Under the pieces are notes generated by a model. That model searched no databases. It worked only from the letters and a program-made list of their open reading frames with translations, and was not told the origin of the DNA. The position numbers and the translations under genes were made by a program. Shown one piece after another: positions 32,413-42,331 of a stretch of 64,000 bases of DNA. Source of the stretch: Lewinellaceae bacterium (GTDB taxonomy: Bacteria; Bacteroidota; Bacteroidia; Chitinophagales; Saprospiraceae); contig JADJOD010000008.1 of NCBI GenBank assembly GCA_016713985.1, positions 23,383 to 87,382 on the forward strand, given 5' to 3'. Numbering within the stretch: the first letter of the stretch is position 1; every line of letters starts with the position of its first letter.

Positions 32413-34698
32413 TTACTCCTTGTCCAACTGTTCTTTCAACTGAGCCAGTGCAGCCAGGTCGCCGAGGGTTTCTTTTTCGACTTTTTTCTGCACTTCCACG
32501 ATGGCGCTTTGTGCTTCGCCGGATTCTTTGATCCGTTCGGCTTTCACCACCTCTTCGGCTTTGTGTTTCAAATCCTCTAAGTAGCGGGTATGCGATACGA
32601 GGATGCGGCGGTCGTCTTTGTTGAATTCGATGACTTTGACGGTCAGCGATTCACCCACGTCAACCGCTTGGCCGTCGTCTTTCCGGATGTGTTTGGCCGG
32701 GGCAAATGCCTCGAGGCCGTGCGGCATCTGGAAGGTGGCGCCTTTGTCGTCGCGTTTCAGCACAACCGCTTCGTGATAGGAGCCGACCGGGAAGATCGAT
32801 TCGAATGCATCCCAGGGGTTTTCCTGCGTTTGTTTATGGCCGAGGCTGATCTGGCGTTTGTCTTTGTCGATGTCGAGTACCACCACGTCCATCGTGCTGC
32901 CCACCTTGGTGAACTCGCTGGGGTGTGCGTACCGTTTCGTCCAGGAGAGGTCGCTGATGTGCACCATGCCACCCACACCTTCCGACAATTCGACAAAAAT
33001 GCCGTAGTTGGTGATGTTTTTCACCGTGCCGACGTGTGTGCCGCCGATGGGGAAACGTTCTTCGATTTCGCTCCAGGGATCGGCAGTCAACTGCTTGATG
33101 GACAGGGACATCTTGCGGTCGCCGCGGTCGATGGTTACAACACGTGCTTCCACTTCCTGACCCATTTTGAAGTATTCCTTCGCGTTGATGCTCTGGTTGC
33201 CCCAGGTGATTTCGCTGATGTGGATCAGACCTTCGACGCCGGGCTGGATTTCCACAAATGCGCCGTAATCTTCGATATTGACCACTTTTCCGGTCACAAC
33301 GGAGCCTTCCGTCACTTCGGCTGCCAGCACCTCCCAGGGGTGCGGGGTCAGTTGTTTGAGGCCGAGGCTGATGCGTTTTTTGTTTTCGTCGAAATCGAGC
33401 ACCACCACGTTGATGCGCTGGTTGAGTTGCAGCACTTCGCTCGGGTGGCCGATACGGCCCCAACTGATGTCGGTGATGTAAAGCAGGCCGTCTACGCCGC
33501 CGAGGTCGAGGAACGCGCCGAAATCGGTGATGTTTTTCACGATACCTTCGAGTACCTGGCCTTTTTCGAGGCTGCCGAGGATCTGTTCGCGTTGTTCGGC
33601 GAGGTCGCTTTCGATCAGCGCTTTGTGGCTGACAACGGCGTTTTTGATTTGCTCGTTGACTTTAACCACTTTGAATTCCATCACTTTACCAACGTACTGG
33701 TCGTAGTCGATGACCGGCTTGATGTCGATCTGCGAACCGGGCAGGAAGGTTTCCAGGCCGTTGCAGTCCACGATAAGGCCGCCTTTGGTTTTGCTGATGA
33801 CGGTACCCCGAATGATGGTGCCGTTTTTGAACGAATCGACAATGCTTTCCCAGGCGCGCAGGATTTTTGCTTTGCGGCGGGAAAGGCCGAGTTGGCCCTG
33901 ACTGTCTTCCTGGCTTTCCACGTACACTTCCACTTCGTCGCCTTGTGCGAGTCCGGGAATGTCGCGGAATTCGCTCATCGGGATCAGGCCGTCGCTTTTG
34001 TAGTTGATGTCGAGCACTACGTCGCCGCCGCTGATAGCACTGACGCGACCTTTAATGATCTCGTTTTCAGTAACATCGCTAAGGGTTGCGTCGTATTGCT
34101 TCAGCAGCGTCGCTTTTTCGGATTCGGAGTATACAATGGCGCCGCGGCGGTTCATATTCCAGTTGAAATCGTCGTGCGAACCACCCGCCAGCAGGGCGTC
34201 AAATACCGGGAGTTCTACGTCTTCCTCTTCTTCTTCCTCTGCTTCTTTTTCTGCCACGGGTTCTTCCGACGGGGCCGGCTCTTCTTCGGCGGTAATTTCT
34301 TCGGGCGCGTCTTCTTCCTCGGCAGGGGTTTCTACTTCGGCTTCTGCGATGACCGGTACTTCTTCCACGGCAGGCGTTTCTACTTCGGCTTCTGCGATGA
34401 CCGGAACTTCTTCCACAGCAGGCGTTTCAACTTCGGCTTCTGCGATGACCGGTACTTCTTCCACAGCAGGCGTTTCAACTTCGGCTTCTGCGATGACCGG
34501 TACTTCTTCCACAGCAGGAGTTTCAATTTCGGCCTCTGCGATGACCGGTACTTCTTCCACGGCAGGAGTTTCTACTTCTGCTTCTGCGGCGGGCTGCTCT
34601 TCAGCAACCGGTGTTTCTTCCGCCGCCTGAGCAACGGTTTCTTCGGCGGAGTTTTCCTCCTGCTCGTTGTTGATTTCTTTTTCGTCGTCGAGTAACAT
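32413..34698 (-). CDS. rpsA: 30S ribosomal protein S1 with repetitive acidic N-terminus
   Basis: A 761-residue S1 protein with six S1 (OB-fold) RNA-binding domains from about residue 190: ENEIIKGRVSAISGGDVVLD, GTIIRGTVISKTKGGLIVDC, GQVLEGIVKNITDFGAFLDL, GSVVTGKVVNIEDYGAFVEI, GTHVGTVKNITNYGIFVELS and a last, divergent one (SYHEAVVLKRDDKGATFQMP). S1 helps the 30S subunit bind mRNA, especially important in Bacteroidota, where Shine-Dalgarno sequences are weak. Residues about 35-150 are Glu/Val/Pro-rich tandem repeats of 16 residues. The ATG at 34698 (MLLDDEKEINNEQ) follows a 120-base leader from a canonical promoter; the frame is open further upstream but the promoter excludes it. Confidence 0.94.
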   Translation of the reverse strand: MLLDDEKEINNEQEENSAEETVAQAAEETPVAEEQPAAEAEVETPAVEEVPVIAEAEIETPAVEEVPVIAEAEVETPAVEEVPVIAEAEVETPAVEEVPVIAEAEVETPAVEEVPVIAEAEVETPAEEEDAPEEITAEEEPAPSEEPVAEKEAEEEEEEDVELPVFDALLAGGSHDDFNWNMNRRGAIVYSESEKATLLKQYDATLSDVTENEIIKGRVSAISGGDVVLDINYKSDGLIPMSEFRDIPGLAQGDEVEVYVESQEDSQGQLGLSRRKAKILRAWESIVDSFKNGTIIRGTVISKTKGGLIVDCNGLETFLPGSQIDIKPVIDYDQYVGKVMEFKVVKVNEQIKNAVVSHKALIESDLAEQREQILGSLEKGQVLEGIVKNITDFGAFLDLGGVDGLLYITDISWGRIGHPSEVLQLNQRINVVVLDFDENKKRISLGLKQLTPHPWEVLAAEVTEGSVVTGKVVNIEDYGAFVEIQPGVEGLIHISEITWGNQSINAKEYFKMGQEVEARVVTIDRGDRKMSLSIKQLTADPWSEIEERFPIGGTHVGTVKNITNYGIFVELSEGVGGMVHISDLSWTKRYAHPSEFTKVGSTMDVVVLDIDKDKRQISLGHKQTQENPWDAFESIFPVGSYHEAVVLKRDDKGATFQMPHGLEAFAPAKHIRKDDGQAVDVGESLTVKVIEFNKDDRRILVSHTRYLEDLKHKAEEVVKAERIKESGEAQSAIVEVQKKVEKETLGDLAALAQLKEQLDKE
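34327..34590 (-). repeat. 48-bp in-frame tandem repeat in rpsA
   Basis: Five copies at exact 48-bp spacing (the GACCGG of each at 34351, 34399, 34447, 34495 and 34543), encoding AEVETPAVEEVPVI-type 16-residue units; a sixth is partial. Confidence 0.95.
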
Positions 34699-34819
34699 AA
34701 TAAAAAATGAGTGGTTTCGGCCTGCCCGACGGGCAGCTTGGGGCTTTTTAGTATGGAACACTGAATCCGGCTTCACTTCAAGGGCAAAACCGTTACCCTC
34801 CGCTTTTCAAAAGCGGGCG

Positions 34820-34849
34820 CGAAGGTACTATAATTTTGAATTTTTGCAA
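34820..34849 (-). promoter_or_regulatory. promoter of rpsA
   Basis: On the minus strand TTG (34847-34849) is followed after 19 bp by TACCTTCG (34820-34827), close to TTG-N19-TAnnTTTG. The leader that follows is about 120 bases and contains the perfect palindrome CTGCCCGACGGGCAG (34722-34736), a hairpin that could take part in autoregulation of S1. Confidence 0.7.
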
Positions 34850-34902
34850 AATATCTTTAAAAACACTGGCGCGCCGGCATTACAATAACTGCTTTCCGAG
34901 GT

Positions 34903-35772
34903 TCACCGGGCCTCCGGCGATTCGTTTTCGCCGGCGGATTCAAATTTTGCACCCACCGGAGGGCGGTACCGCTGAAACGGCATTTTCAACAAATTGCCCA
35001 GTTCCGAGTGTTCTGTGGCAGAAAGGTGTGTGTCAATCCCAAAAACGATCTTTTCGTTGTCCATTTTGGTAAAAGTGCCAAACAGGCGGTCCCAGATCGA
35101 AAAAATATTGCCGTAATTGCTGTCGGTATAGGGCAATATATAGTGGTGATGCACCCGGTGCATACGCGGGGTAACAAGCACCCAACTCAACGCGTCGTCG
35201 AGCCGGCCGGGAAACCGGATATTGGCGTGGTTAAATTGCGACAACGCGGCCGACAAGGATTGGTATAAAAAAATCAGGTAGATCGGCGCGCCGCAAACGA
35301 CGACGCCGGCGGTGGTAAACACAAACCGGAAAACACTTTCACCCGGATGATGGCGGTTGGCGGTCGTGGTGTCCACATTGGTGTCGGTGTGGTGCACGAG
35401 GTGAAAACGCCACATCCATTTCACCTTGTGTTCCGCCCAGTGTACAAAATAGGCCCCGATGAGATCGAGCAGCAGCAAACCGATAAGGGTGTACCACAGG
35501 AGCGGCATTTCCGGCATCCATTGCAAAAGCCCGAATGACGTGGCCTCCACCCATTCGGCCGATTTCAGCAGGATAAAAGCCATCAAAAAATTGACCAATA
35601 CCGTGGTAAAGGTGAAAAACAGGTTGATACCCGCGTGCAACCACTTGTTGTACTTCCAGCGGAAAAGAGGCACTGCTCCTTCGAGCAACAGAAAAAATGT
35701 AAGCCCTCCCAACAATATCGCGCTGCGATGCGAGGAAGGGATGTGGGTGAAATAGTCAACAATGGATTCCAT
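34903..35772 (-). CDS. sterol desaturase / fatty acid hydroxylase family membrane protein
   Basis: A 289-residue integral membrane protein with four or more helices and the eight-histidine di-iron motifs: HWAEHK (H-x-x-x-H), HLVHH (H-x-x-H-H) and, later, HRVHHH (H-x-x-H-H), with NRHHPGES between. The family hydroxylates or desaturates lipids such as sterols, carotenoids or fatty acids; the bacterial substrate is often unknown. The end has DRLFGTFTKMDNEKIVFGI, usual in this group. The ATG at 35772 is used; a TTG four codons upstream would also fit. Confidence 0.88.
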   Translation of the reverse strand: MESIVDYFTHIPSSHRSAILLGGLTFFLLLEGAVPLFRWKYNKWLHAGINLFFTFTTVLVNFLMAFILLKSAEWVEATSFGLLQWMPEMPLLWYTLIGLLLLDLIGAYFVHWAEHKVKWMWRFHLVHHTDTNVDTTTANRHHPGESVFRFVFTTAGVVVCGAPIYLIFLYQSLSAALSQFNHANIRFPGRLDDALSWVLVTPRMHRVHHHYILPYTDSNYGNIFSIWDRLFGTFTKMDNEKIVFGIDTHLSATEHSELGNLLKMPFQRYRPPVGAKFESAGENESPEAR

Positions 35773-35925
35773 GACAGACTTCAAATTATCTGCACAAATC
35801 TACAACACAAGGGGTTGTTACAGTTCATCCTGTCAAAATTTTGACAGGTGCGAAACAAGTTCCTGAATCACAATGTATTGAAGGTCGAAAATCAAAATTT
35901 ACCCGGACCTGATTTTCAATTTCAA

Positions 35926-38683
35926 TCACCGCCCGCTTCGGATCAATTCGATATAACCGCTCAATACATCTTTCCGGAGCGTGGTGCCGCTCACGCGGTT
36001 TTCATACACCTTGCACACATAGAAATATGAACCTTCCGGTAATTCCTTGCCGTTGGAGTTGGTGCCGTTCCAAAGAATAGCCGGGTCCTGCGTGGCAAAA
36101 ACGAGATTGCCCCAGCGGTTGAAGATCTGCATATCCACCCGTTCGATAAAACGCCAGCCCGGGAAGGGGGTGTACAGGTCGTTTTGCTGATCGCCATTGG
36201 GAGTGAATGCATTGGGAAGTTCGTAACTCGGGCAATTATCCACACAAACAATGTTGCTGAGGGCGCTTTCGTTGCCCACGGAATCGAGCGCCGACACGGC
36301 GTAACATCCGACCAGGCCTACCTGTGGACTGTGGGTGAGGGTGGTATTGGAGGCGCCGTCAATCACTTCCAGCAGTGCCGGTTGTTCGCCTTCTGCGGGC
36401 GCATACCAGATATGATAGGTAGTCACGTTGCTCGTTGCGCCGCAACTGGTGTTGGGGTTTGTCCAACTCAGTTCGTTTTCAAAAGTCTCTCCGGGCTCCG
36501 GATTGCCGGAAGTATTGCATAAATTCTGTACCGTGAGGACGGGCGGGCAGGGCGGGATGGTATCAATCGGCGCACCGCAGGCTTCCTGGGAAAGATTCAG
36601 GATCGGGTTGATCACCCCGCCAATGCTGTAGGTGCCCACACTCCGCACATAATAACAGTATTCTTTCCCGTTCACCAGGTTTTGATCGGCATAATTAGCG
36701 ACGGCACTTGTTCCGATCGAATCGAACAACCCCGTCACGTCGTTTTTCCGGAAAATATCGTAGCGGTAATTGTTCCAGGGCACTATTTCCTGCCAGGAAA
36801 GCAGGTTGGTATGATCGGTGGAGCCGACCTTCAGAAATACCGACGATGCCTCGTTGGTGGAGCCCAGCGGCGTGTCCAGACCTTTGACGTAAAAATCGAT
36901 CCGGTAATGATAAGGCTGGCCTTTTGTGTTCAGGTTGACATCCGTAAAACAGGTGTCGTTGGCCTGCCAGAATGTATTGGCGCTAAACGACGCGCCCGGA
37001 ATTTCCTGTAACGTGCCGCCCGACAGGCCCGGCGCCCGCAGCACCTGGTAGCGGTAAGGCCCGTGGTTGATCACCGTATCGAGGTCTTTTGCAACCGGTT
37101 TTGACCAGCAGACGTTTATCTCGCCGGTAAGCGGGTCGGTTTTGCACGGAAACGTTGGTGATCAGCGGCAGGTCGCGGGGCAACTGGACGCACACTTCAT
37201 CGGACGCGAGGCTTTCCACCACATTGTACCGGTAGCCGCCCAAGGAAACTCGCGCGAACTTGGCAAGCACGCGATAACAGTAGGTGCGTCCGCGGTCCAC
37301 GTTGGTGTCTTTATAATAATACCGCCCGTTTTGCTCTTCTTTGGTAACGAAAATCAACTCGGTATAACCTTTCCCCGCCAGTCCGGGCATACAGGTATCC
37401 GGCTCGAACGGATTGCTGCCTTCCCGCCGCCACACGGAAAAACCGAAGAAATAATCATCGGCCGCTCCTTCGCATAAGTAGGGTTTGGCCCAACTGACCT
37501 CCACTTCGCCGAATTGTGCGTCGGCCTGCACGTCTTCCGGCGGCGGCCCCACCACTTTGATATTCACCGTTTTTAAATCGGCTAACTGGGGAATATTTTT
37601 GCTGATGGAATCCAGGGCTTTGAACACCACGGAATAAGGCTGGTTGGAGATGTGCTCACAAACCGTTTGCCACTTAAACTTTCCCGTTACCGGCGGCGGA
37701 TTGAACCCCGGCGGCCGGTCGAACGTGGCCGGGCTGTACGGCGAACTGATCGGGCCGCCCAATGCAGTCAGTTGCACCAGGTCGCCGGTATCCGGATCGG
37801 TAGCCACCACGTCGAATTCAAGTAATTGCCCGGCAACGACGCAGGTGTCCAGGATGGCGCTCACCACCGGCGGGTTGTTGTCGCACATATCCACAAAAAT
37901 CTGCATGTCGCGGATGGTGGTATCGATCGCCGTACCGTCGCGCCAGGAAACGATAATAAAAGCAAGGTTGTACTCCCCCGGCACCTGCGGCGTTTGCCAG
38001 AGAATGTCGCCTGTGACGGGGTCCAGGCTGAGGAAGTTGTTATTGGGGGATATCTGGTTGGGAAAACTGTATTTTAGAGGAGATATGGGGGTGTTCAGCG
38101 CCTGCAACGGTATGATCAGGTGATAGGAGAGGCTGTCTCCATCCGGGTCGAACGCGTTGGGGTTGTGCCGGAAGGGTTTGCCAACACAGGCGTTGTCTAT
38201 CGGCGGCTGCAGGAGGTAGGGGGTGGTGTTATTCCCGTCAAATTGCGGGTCTAAGAAGAAATAACTGGTTTGAATATGAAACGGCACGTTGTCCGACGAA
38301 GGTGGGTTCACATTGATGATGCCGGCAATACGGTTGGGATCGGTCATCGAGATGACATACCACGCCGGGCCGGCGTAAAAATGTTCCGCAACATAGATAT
38401 TGTATTTGATGTCGTTGGGCAAAACAACACCCTGCGGCGGTATGCCGGGGCCGTTGGAACGGACGACCTGTTCTGTTTTGCCGTCGCCCCAGTTGATGGT
38501 CAGGGTGTCGCGGTCGGCATTGACACTGCTGGCTTTTGTCCAGGTGATGATGGTCGCCCGGATGGTGAGCAGGCCGATCTGCTCGATGTGTATTTCACCG
38601 GCGCGGTTATGGGTCGCCAGCAAGGCGAGCGGGCCGTATAAAAAAGCTAGAACAAATAAAAGCGGACGTAACCGTAGTCTCAT
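35926..38683 (-). CDS. large T9SS cargo with gliding-motility-associated (type B) C-terminal domain (one frameshift)
   Basis: About 918 residues after reading the T4 run at 37140-37143 as three. Residues 1-24 are a signal peptide (LLFVLAFLYGPLALLATHNR). The N-terminal half has Bacteroidota-type Ig/cadherin-like sequence (PFRHNPNAFDPDGDSLSYHL), followed by fibronectin-like domains (VEVSWAKPYLCEGAADDYFF, WQEIVPWNNYRYDIFRK). The C-terminus LPNAFTPNGDQQNDLY ... IFNRWGNLVF ... PEGSYFYVCKV is the CHU_C/type B T9SS signal. Such proteins are exported through the outer membrane and remain attached; most need a PorP/SprF partner, which in this window lies at 53.4 kb. The two halves overlap only through the frameshift. 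Confidence 0.87.
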
Positions 38684-38806
38684 GTTTTGTGTGTTTAATC
38701 GTATCGGGACGGTTATGGAGAACGGGCTACAAGATTAAATTATTTTCCCGTAAAACGGCCAAAAATCAATCGTGTGTGCCACATTTGCCAAAAAAAGTTT
38801 TGAATG

Positions 38807-38875
<69 letters not shown>

Positions 38876-38928
38876 TTTCAATGACAACAATGACAACAAA
38901 GACAACAATGACGCATTAACCTTTCAAT

Positions 38929-39261
38929 ATGTTGCTTTATAACGTAACGGTTACCATCGACCTCGATATACATGAAGACTGGGTGCAGTGGATGCGCGAC
39001 AGCCATATTCCCGACGTCATGTCCACGGGCATGTTCATTTCCTACCGAATGTGCCGGCTGATCGGGCACGATCACGCTGATTCTGAGATATATACGGTGC
39101 AATACCTGGTGAAAGACAAAACCCGCCTCGTTCGTTACCAGGAAGAATTTGCGCCAGAACTACAGCGGCAGCACAGCGAACGGTACAAGGGTAAATATGC
39201 CGCTTTCCGGACGGTAATGGAAGTGATCGATCACAACGAACAGATGATGAAACAAGAATAA
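38929..39261 (+). CDS. DUF4286-family protein
   Basis: A 110-residue protein starting MLLYNVTVTIDLDIHEDWVQ WM, with IPDVMSTGMFISYRMCRL and YTVQYLVKDKTRLVRYQEEF, ending RTVMEVIDHN. This matches the DUF4286 family, a ferredoxin-like dimeric alpha-beta fold of unknown function widespread in Bacteroidota. No signal peptide. The gene is flanked on both sides by ATGAATG heptamer repeats in inverted orientation. Confidence 0.88.
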   Translation: MLLYNVTVTIDLDIHEDWVQWMRDSHIPDVMSTGMFISYRMCRLIGHDHADSEIYTVQYLVKDKTRLVRYQEEFAPELQRQHSERYKGKYAAFRTVMEVIDHNEQMMKQE

Positions 39262-39262
39262 A

Positions 39263-39298
39263 CCATTCATCATTCATCACTCATCATTCATCATTCAA
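39263..39298. repeat. 7-bp CATTCAT tandem repeat
   Basis: Four to five copies of CATTCAT, the complement of the repeats at 38807-38875, between the DUF4286 stop and the 3' end of the reductase gene. Confidence 0.85.
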
Positions 39299-41347
39299 TT
39301 TCCACCCCTCCTCAATCGCCCGTTTTGCGTCTAATTCTCCCGCTTCTTTGGCGCCCCCGATGAGGTGGACTTTTACTCCGGCCTGTTTCAGCGGTTCGTA
39401 CAGGTTGCGCAGCGGCTCCTGGCCGGCGCAGATCACGATATGGTCGACGTCTAAAATTTGTGCCTGGCCTTTTACGATGAGGTGCAGACCGGCATCGTCG
39501 ATCCGTTCATATTGTACGTCGGGCCACATCTGAACGCCGCGGTTTTTCAAAGTCAGGCGGTGCGCCCAGCCGGTGGTTTTGCCCAGTCGTTCCCCGACTT
39601 TGCCTTTGCTGCGCTGGAGCAGCCAGACTTTTCGGGGCGCCGGGTCTGCATGCGCCGGGGCAACACCCCCGCAGTTTTTATAATCCGGATCAATACCCCA
39701 TTCTTCGCGGTAGCGGTTGATCCGGCTTTCATTTTCGTCCGTTGTTTTTTGTGTCTCGTTTGTGGTAAGAAACATCGCCACATCGAATCCGATGCCGCCT
39801 GCGCCGATGATCGCGACCCGTTTTCCCGGTGTTTTTCCACGCATCAATACGTCGATGTAGGAAAGCACTTTGGGGTGATCGATACCCGGTATATTCGGCG
39901 TTCGGGGGGTAACGCCCGTGGCGATCACCACTTCCGAAAAGTGGTTTTTTAACAAAAAATCTGCCTCGGCGCGGGTGTTGAGATGCAAGATAACGCGTTG
40001 TTTTTCAATCATTTTCCCGAAATAACGAAGCGTTTCGTAAAACTCCTCCTTGCCCGGTATCCGTTTGGCCATGTTGAATTGCCCGCCGATCTCGCCGGCG
40101 GCTTCGAACAGGTGCACGTCATGCCCGCGTGCGGCCAGTTCGGTCGCTGCGGAAAGCCCGGCCGGGCCTGCGCCGACAACGGCGATGTTGCGGCGTTCCA
40201 CGCCGGCACCGGGGAATCTGGGTGAGTTTGTGATCGAAAGTTCCTTACACGCCCGCGGGTTCACGAGGCACGACGCGTCTTTATTTTGAAACACGTGATC
40301 GAGACAGGCCTGGTTGCAGGCGATACAGGTATTGATTTCTTCGGCGCGGTTTTCAAAGGCTTTTTGCACAAAATCCGGGTCGGCAAGCAGGGGGCGGGCC
40401 ATGGAGACCATATCGGCATAACCATCGCGGAGCAGTTGTTCGGCTTTTTCGGGCGTGTTGATTCGGTTGGTCGTGATCAGCGGAATATGCAGTTTGCCCA
40501 TCAGCCGCCGGGTTACCCAGGCGTAAGCGCCCCGCGGCACCAGCGTGGCAATGGTGGGTACCCGCGCTTCGTGCCAGCCGATGCCGGTATTGATCATCGT
40601 GGCGCCGGCTTGTTCGAGTGCGAGTGCGAGTTGTTCCACTTCCTGCCAGGTGGAGCCTTCTTCCACGAGGTCGAGCATACTCACCCGGAAAATGACGATA
40701 AAGTCCTTGCCGGCTTTTTCCCGCACTTTTTGCATGATTTCCAGCGGAAAACGGATGCGGTTTTCGAAAGAGCCGCCCCAGTCGTCGCGGCGTTTGTTGG
40801 TACGCGGCGCGATAAATTGATTGATCAGGTAACCTTCGCTGCCCATGATTTCCACGCCGTCGTAACCCGCTTCCCGGGCCAGGGCGGCGCAAGTGGCAAA
40901 ATCGCCGATGGTGGCGCGGATCAGCCGGGGACTCATTTCCCAGGGCCTGAACGGGGAGATGTGCGCCCGCAGCGGCGAAGGCGCCACGAGCATGGGATGT
41001 ATGCCGTAGCGGCCGGCGTGCAGAATTTGCAGGCAAATCTTTCCACCTTCGGCGTGTACGGCGCTTGTTACGTTGCCGTGGCGCCGGGCTTCTGCGCGGG
41101 TGCTCAGTTTTGCGCCGAACGGCGCCAGCCAGCCCTGCCGGTTGGGTGCGATGCCGCCCGTGACCATCAGTCCGACACCGCCGCGCGCCCGCGCGGCGAA
41201 ATAGGCCGCCAGGGCGCGAAGGTCGTCTTTGTGCTCTTCCAGGCCCGTATGCATGGAACCCATCAGAACGCGGTTTTTGAGGGTGACGAACCCCAGATCT
41301 AATGGGGAAAACAGCTGCGGGTAGTGCGGATGTTTGGGCGCTTGCAT
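39284..41347 (-). CDS. NADH:flavin oxidoreductase, 2,4-dienoyl-CoA reductase type
   Basis: A 687-residue enzyme with three parts. Residues about 1-360 are an old-yellow-enzyme TIM barrel binding FMN (LFSPLDLGFVTLKNRVLMGS, GYDGVEIMGSEGYLINQF). The 4Fe-4S cluster site is CIACNQACLDHVF with later CLVNP. The rest is an FAD/NAD(P)-binding module (AVVGAGPAGLSAATELAARG and AIIGAGGIGFDVAMFL). This is the domain order of FadH, which reduces 2,4-dienoyl-CoA in unsaturated fatty acid oxidation; trimethylamine dehydrogenase-like enzymes share it. The ATG at 41347 is the family start. A hairpin in the leader (41402-41427) could be an attenuator. Confidence 0.92.
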   Translation of the reverse strand: MQAPKHPHYPQLFSPLDLGFVTLKNRVLMGSMHTGLEEHKDDLRALAAYFAARARGGVGLMVTGGIAPNRQGWLAPFGAKLSTRAEARRHGNVTSAVHAEGGKICLQILHAGRYGIHPMLVAPSPLRAHISPFRPWEMSPRLIRATIGDFATCAALAREAGYDGVEIMGSEGYLINQFIAPRTNKRRDDWGGSFENRIRFPLEIMQKVREKAGKDFIVIFRVSMLDLVEEGSTWQEVEQLALALEQAGATMINTGIGWHEARVPTIATLVPRGAYAWVTRRLMGKLHIPLITTNRINTPEKAEQLLRDGYADMVSMARPLLADPDFVQKAFENRAEEINTCIACNQACLDHVFQNKDASCLVNPRACKELSITNSPRFPGAGVERRNIAVVGAGPAGLSAATELAARGHDVHLFEAAGEIGGQFNMAKRIPGKEEFYETLRYFGKMIEKQRVILHLNTRAEADFLLKNHFSEVVIATGVTPRTPNIPGIDHPKVLSYIDVLMRGKTPGKRVAIIGAGGIGFDVAMFLTTNETQKTTDENESRINRYREEWGIDPDYKNCGGVAPAHADPAPRKVWLLQRSKGKVGERLGKTTGWAHRLTLKNRGVQMWPDVQYERIDDAGLHLIVKGQAQILDVDHIVICAGQEPLRNLYEPLKQAGVKVHLIGGAKEAGELDAKRAIEEGWKLNDE

Positions 41348-41668
41348 CAAAAAAGTGTTTTTAGTGCAGTAAAGTTTGGAAAAATTTCCGACACAAAAAC
41401 AATGGGGCGGTTGGTAAGCCGCCCCATAAAGCAAGGAAGATTGTGTGCAAGTATTGAGATCAGAAATGTATTACCTGGCTGGAAAACGGTCGTTTTTTAA
41501 AAAGTAAGGGCAAAAGTAATATTTCACGGCACATCACACACCCCCGAATTTATTTGCAGGCGTTTTTAACATTCCGGCCGTGCCGGGAAGCCGGGCGTTC
41601 ATTAGTAAAAAATAGTATGGTATGGAAATTGCGGCAATTATACCCGTTACAACACACTTATTCCGTCC
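41348..41668. other. intergenic region between divergent genes
   Basis: About 320 bp between the reductase and the NarL-type regulator. On the minus strand ATGGGGCGG-N8-CCGCCCCAT (41402-41427) forms a 9-bp stem followed by a T-rich stretch (TTGTTTTTG), a terminator-like structure upstream of the reductase start. Otherwise nothing is recognised. Confidence 0.5.
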
Positions 41669-42331
41669 ATGCGATTCCTAAATGTATTGGTAGCCGACGA
41701 TCACCCGATATTCGTGGAAGGCTTGCAAGCCGTATTTTCTAATTCGGGCGGAAAGTTTGCCTACAAGATTAAAGGTGTGGCGCGCACCGGCCTTCAGGTC
41801 ACCCAGCTGTTACACGAAAGCCAGACAGATCTGTTACTCATGGATCTGAATCTGCCGGAAACAGACGGCCTGAAAATCCTGCCTTCCGTCAAAAAGGATT
41901 CTTCCAATACCCGTGTATTGGTGATGACTATGTTTGATGATCCGCGGATCATCAAAGCGGCATTCCGGGCGGGTGCTGACGGTTATATCCTGAAATCGGG
42001 CTCCAAAGACGAGCTTTTCCGCGCAATCGAAGAAGTTATCGAAGGGCATACCTACCTCGGCAACGGCGTTGCGCTGGTGGAAAGCCGTATGGGTAATGGC
42101 GCGGATGCCATTTCGCCGGACAAACGTTTTGCCCGCAAATACGGGCTTACACGGCGCGAAATTGAGATCATGCGATACATTGGACAGGCACTCAATAATA
42201 AAGACATTGCAAAAAGATTGTATATTAGCGACCAGACCGTGAGCGTTCACCGCAAAAACATCATGCGCAAACTGGGGGTCAACAATACGGCATCCCTCAT
42301 CAAAATTGCATTTGAAAACAACCTCGTGTGA
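41669..42331 (+). CDS. NarL/LuxR-family response regulator
   Basis: A 220-residue two-domain regulator. The receiver has VLVADDHPIFVEGL with acidic pocket Asp residues, phosphorylation site Asp in LLLMDLNLPETDG, the conserved Thr in VLVMTMF and Lys in GYILKSG. The LuxR-type helix-turn-helix is LTRREIEIMRYIGQALNNKD IAKRLYISDQTVSVHRKNI MRKLGVNN. The gene has no adjacent histidine kinase in the window. Its position directly before the large exported-protein locus is suggestive but not evidence of control. Confidence 0.94.
   Translation: MRFLNVLVADDHPIFVEGLQAVFSNSGGKFAYKIKGVARTGLQVTQLLHESQTDLLLMDLNLPETDGLKILPSVKKDSSNTRVLVMTMFDDPRIIKAAFRAGADGYILKSGSKDELFRAIEEVIEGHTYLGNGVALVESRMGNGADAISPDKRFARKYGLTRREIEIMRYIGQALNNKDIAKRLYISDQTVSVHRKNIMRKLGVNNTASLIKIAFENNLV

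Noticed and set aside
34004..34630. Ser/Thr-rich 208-residue open frame on the plus strand
   Set aside because: It is the complement of the acidic repeat of rpsA; low complexity is a consequence of that repeat.
32590..34695. 701-residue open frame antisense to rpsA
   Set aside because: Mirror of the coding sequence of S1; composition is Phe/His/Val-rich nonsense and the S1 domains on the other strand are unmistakable.
39458..41302. Several long open frames on the plus strand between 39.4 and 41.3 kb
   Set aside because: All are shadows of the dienoyl-CoA reductase gene on the minus strand.
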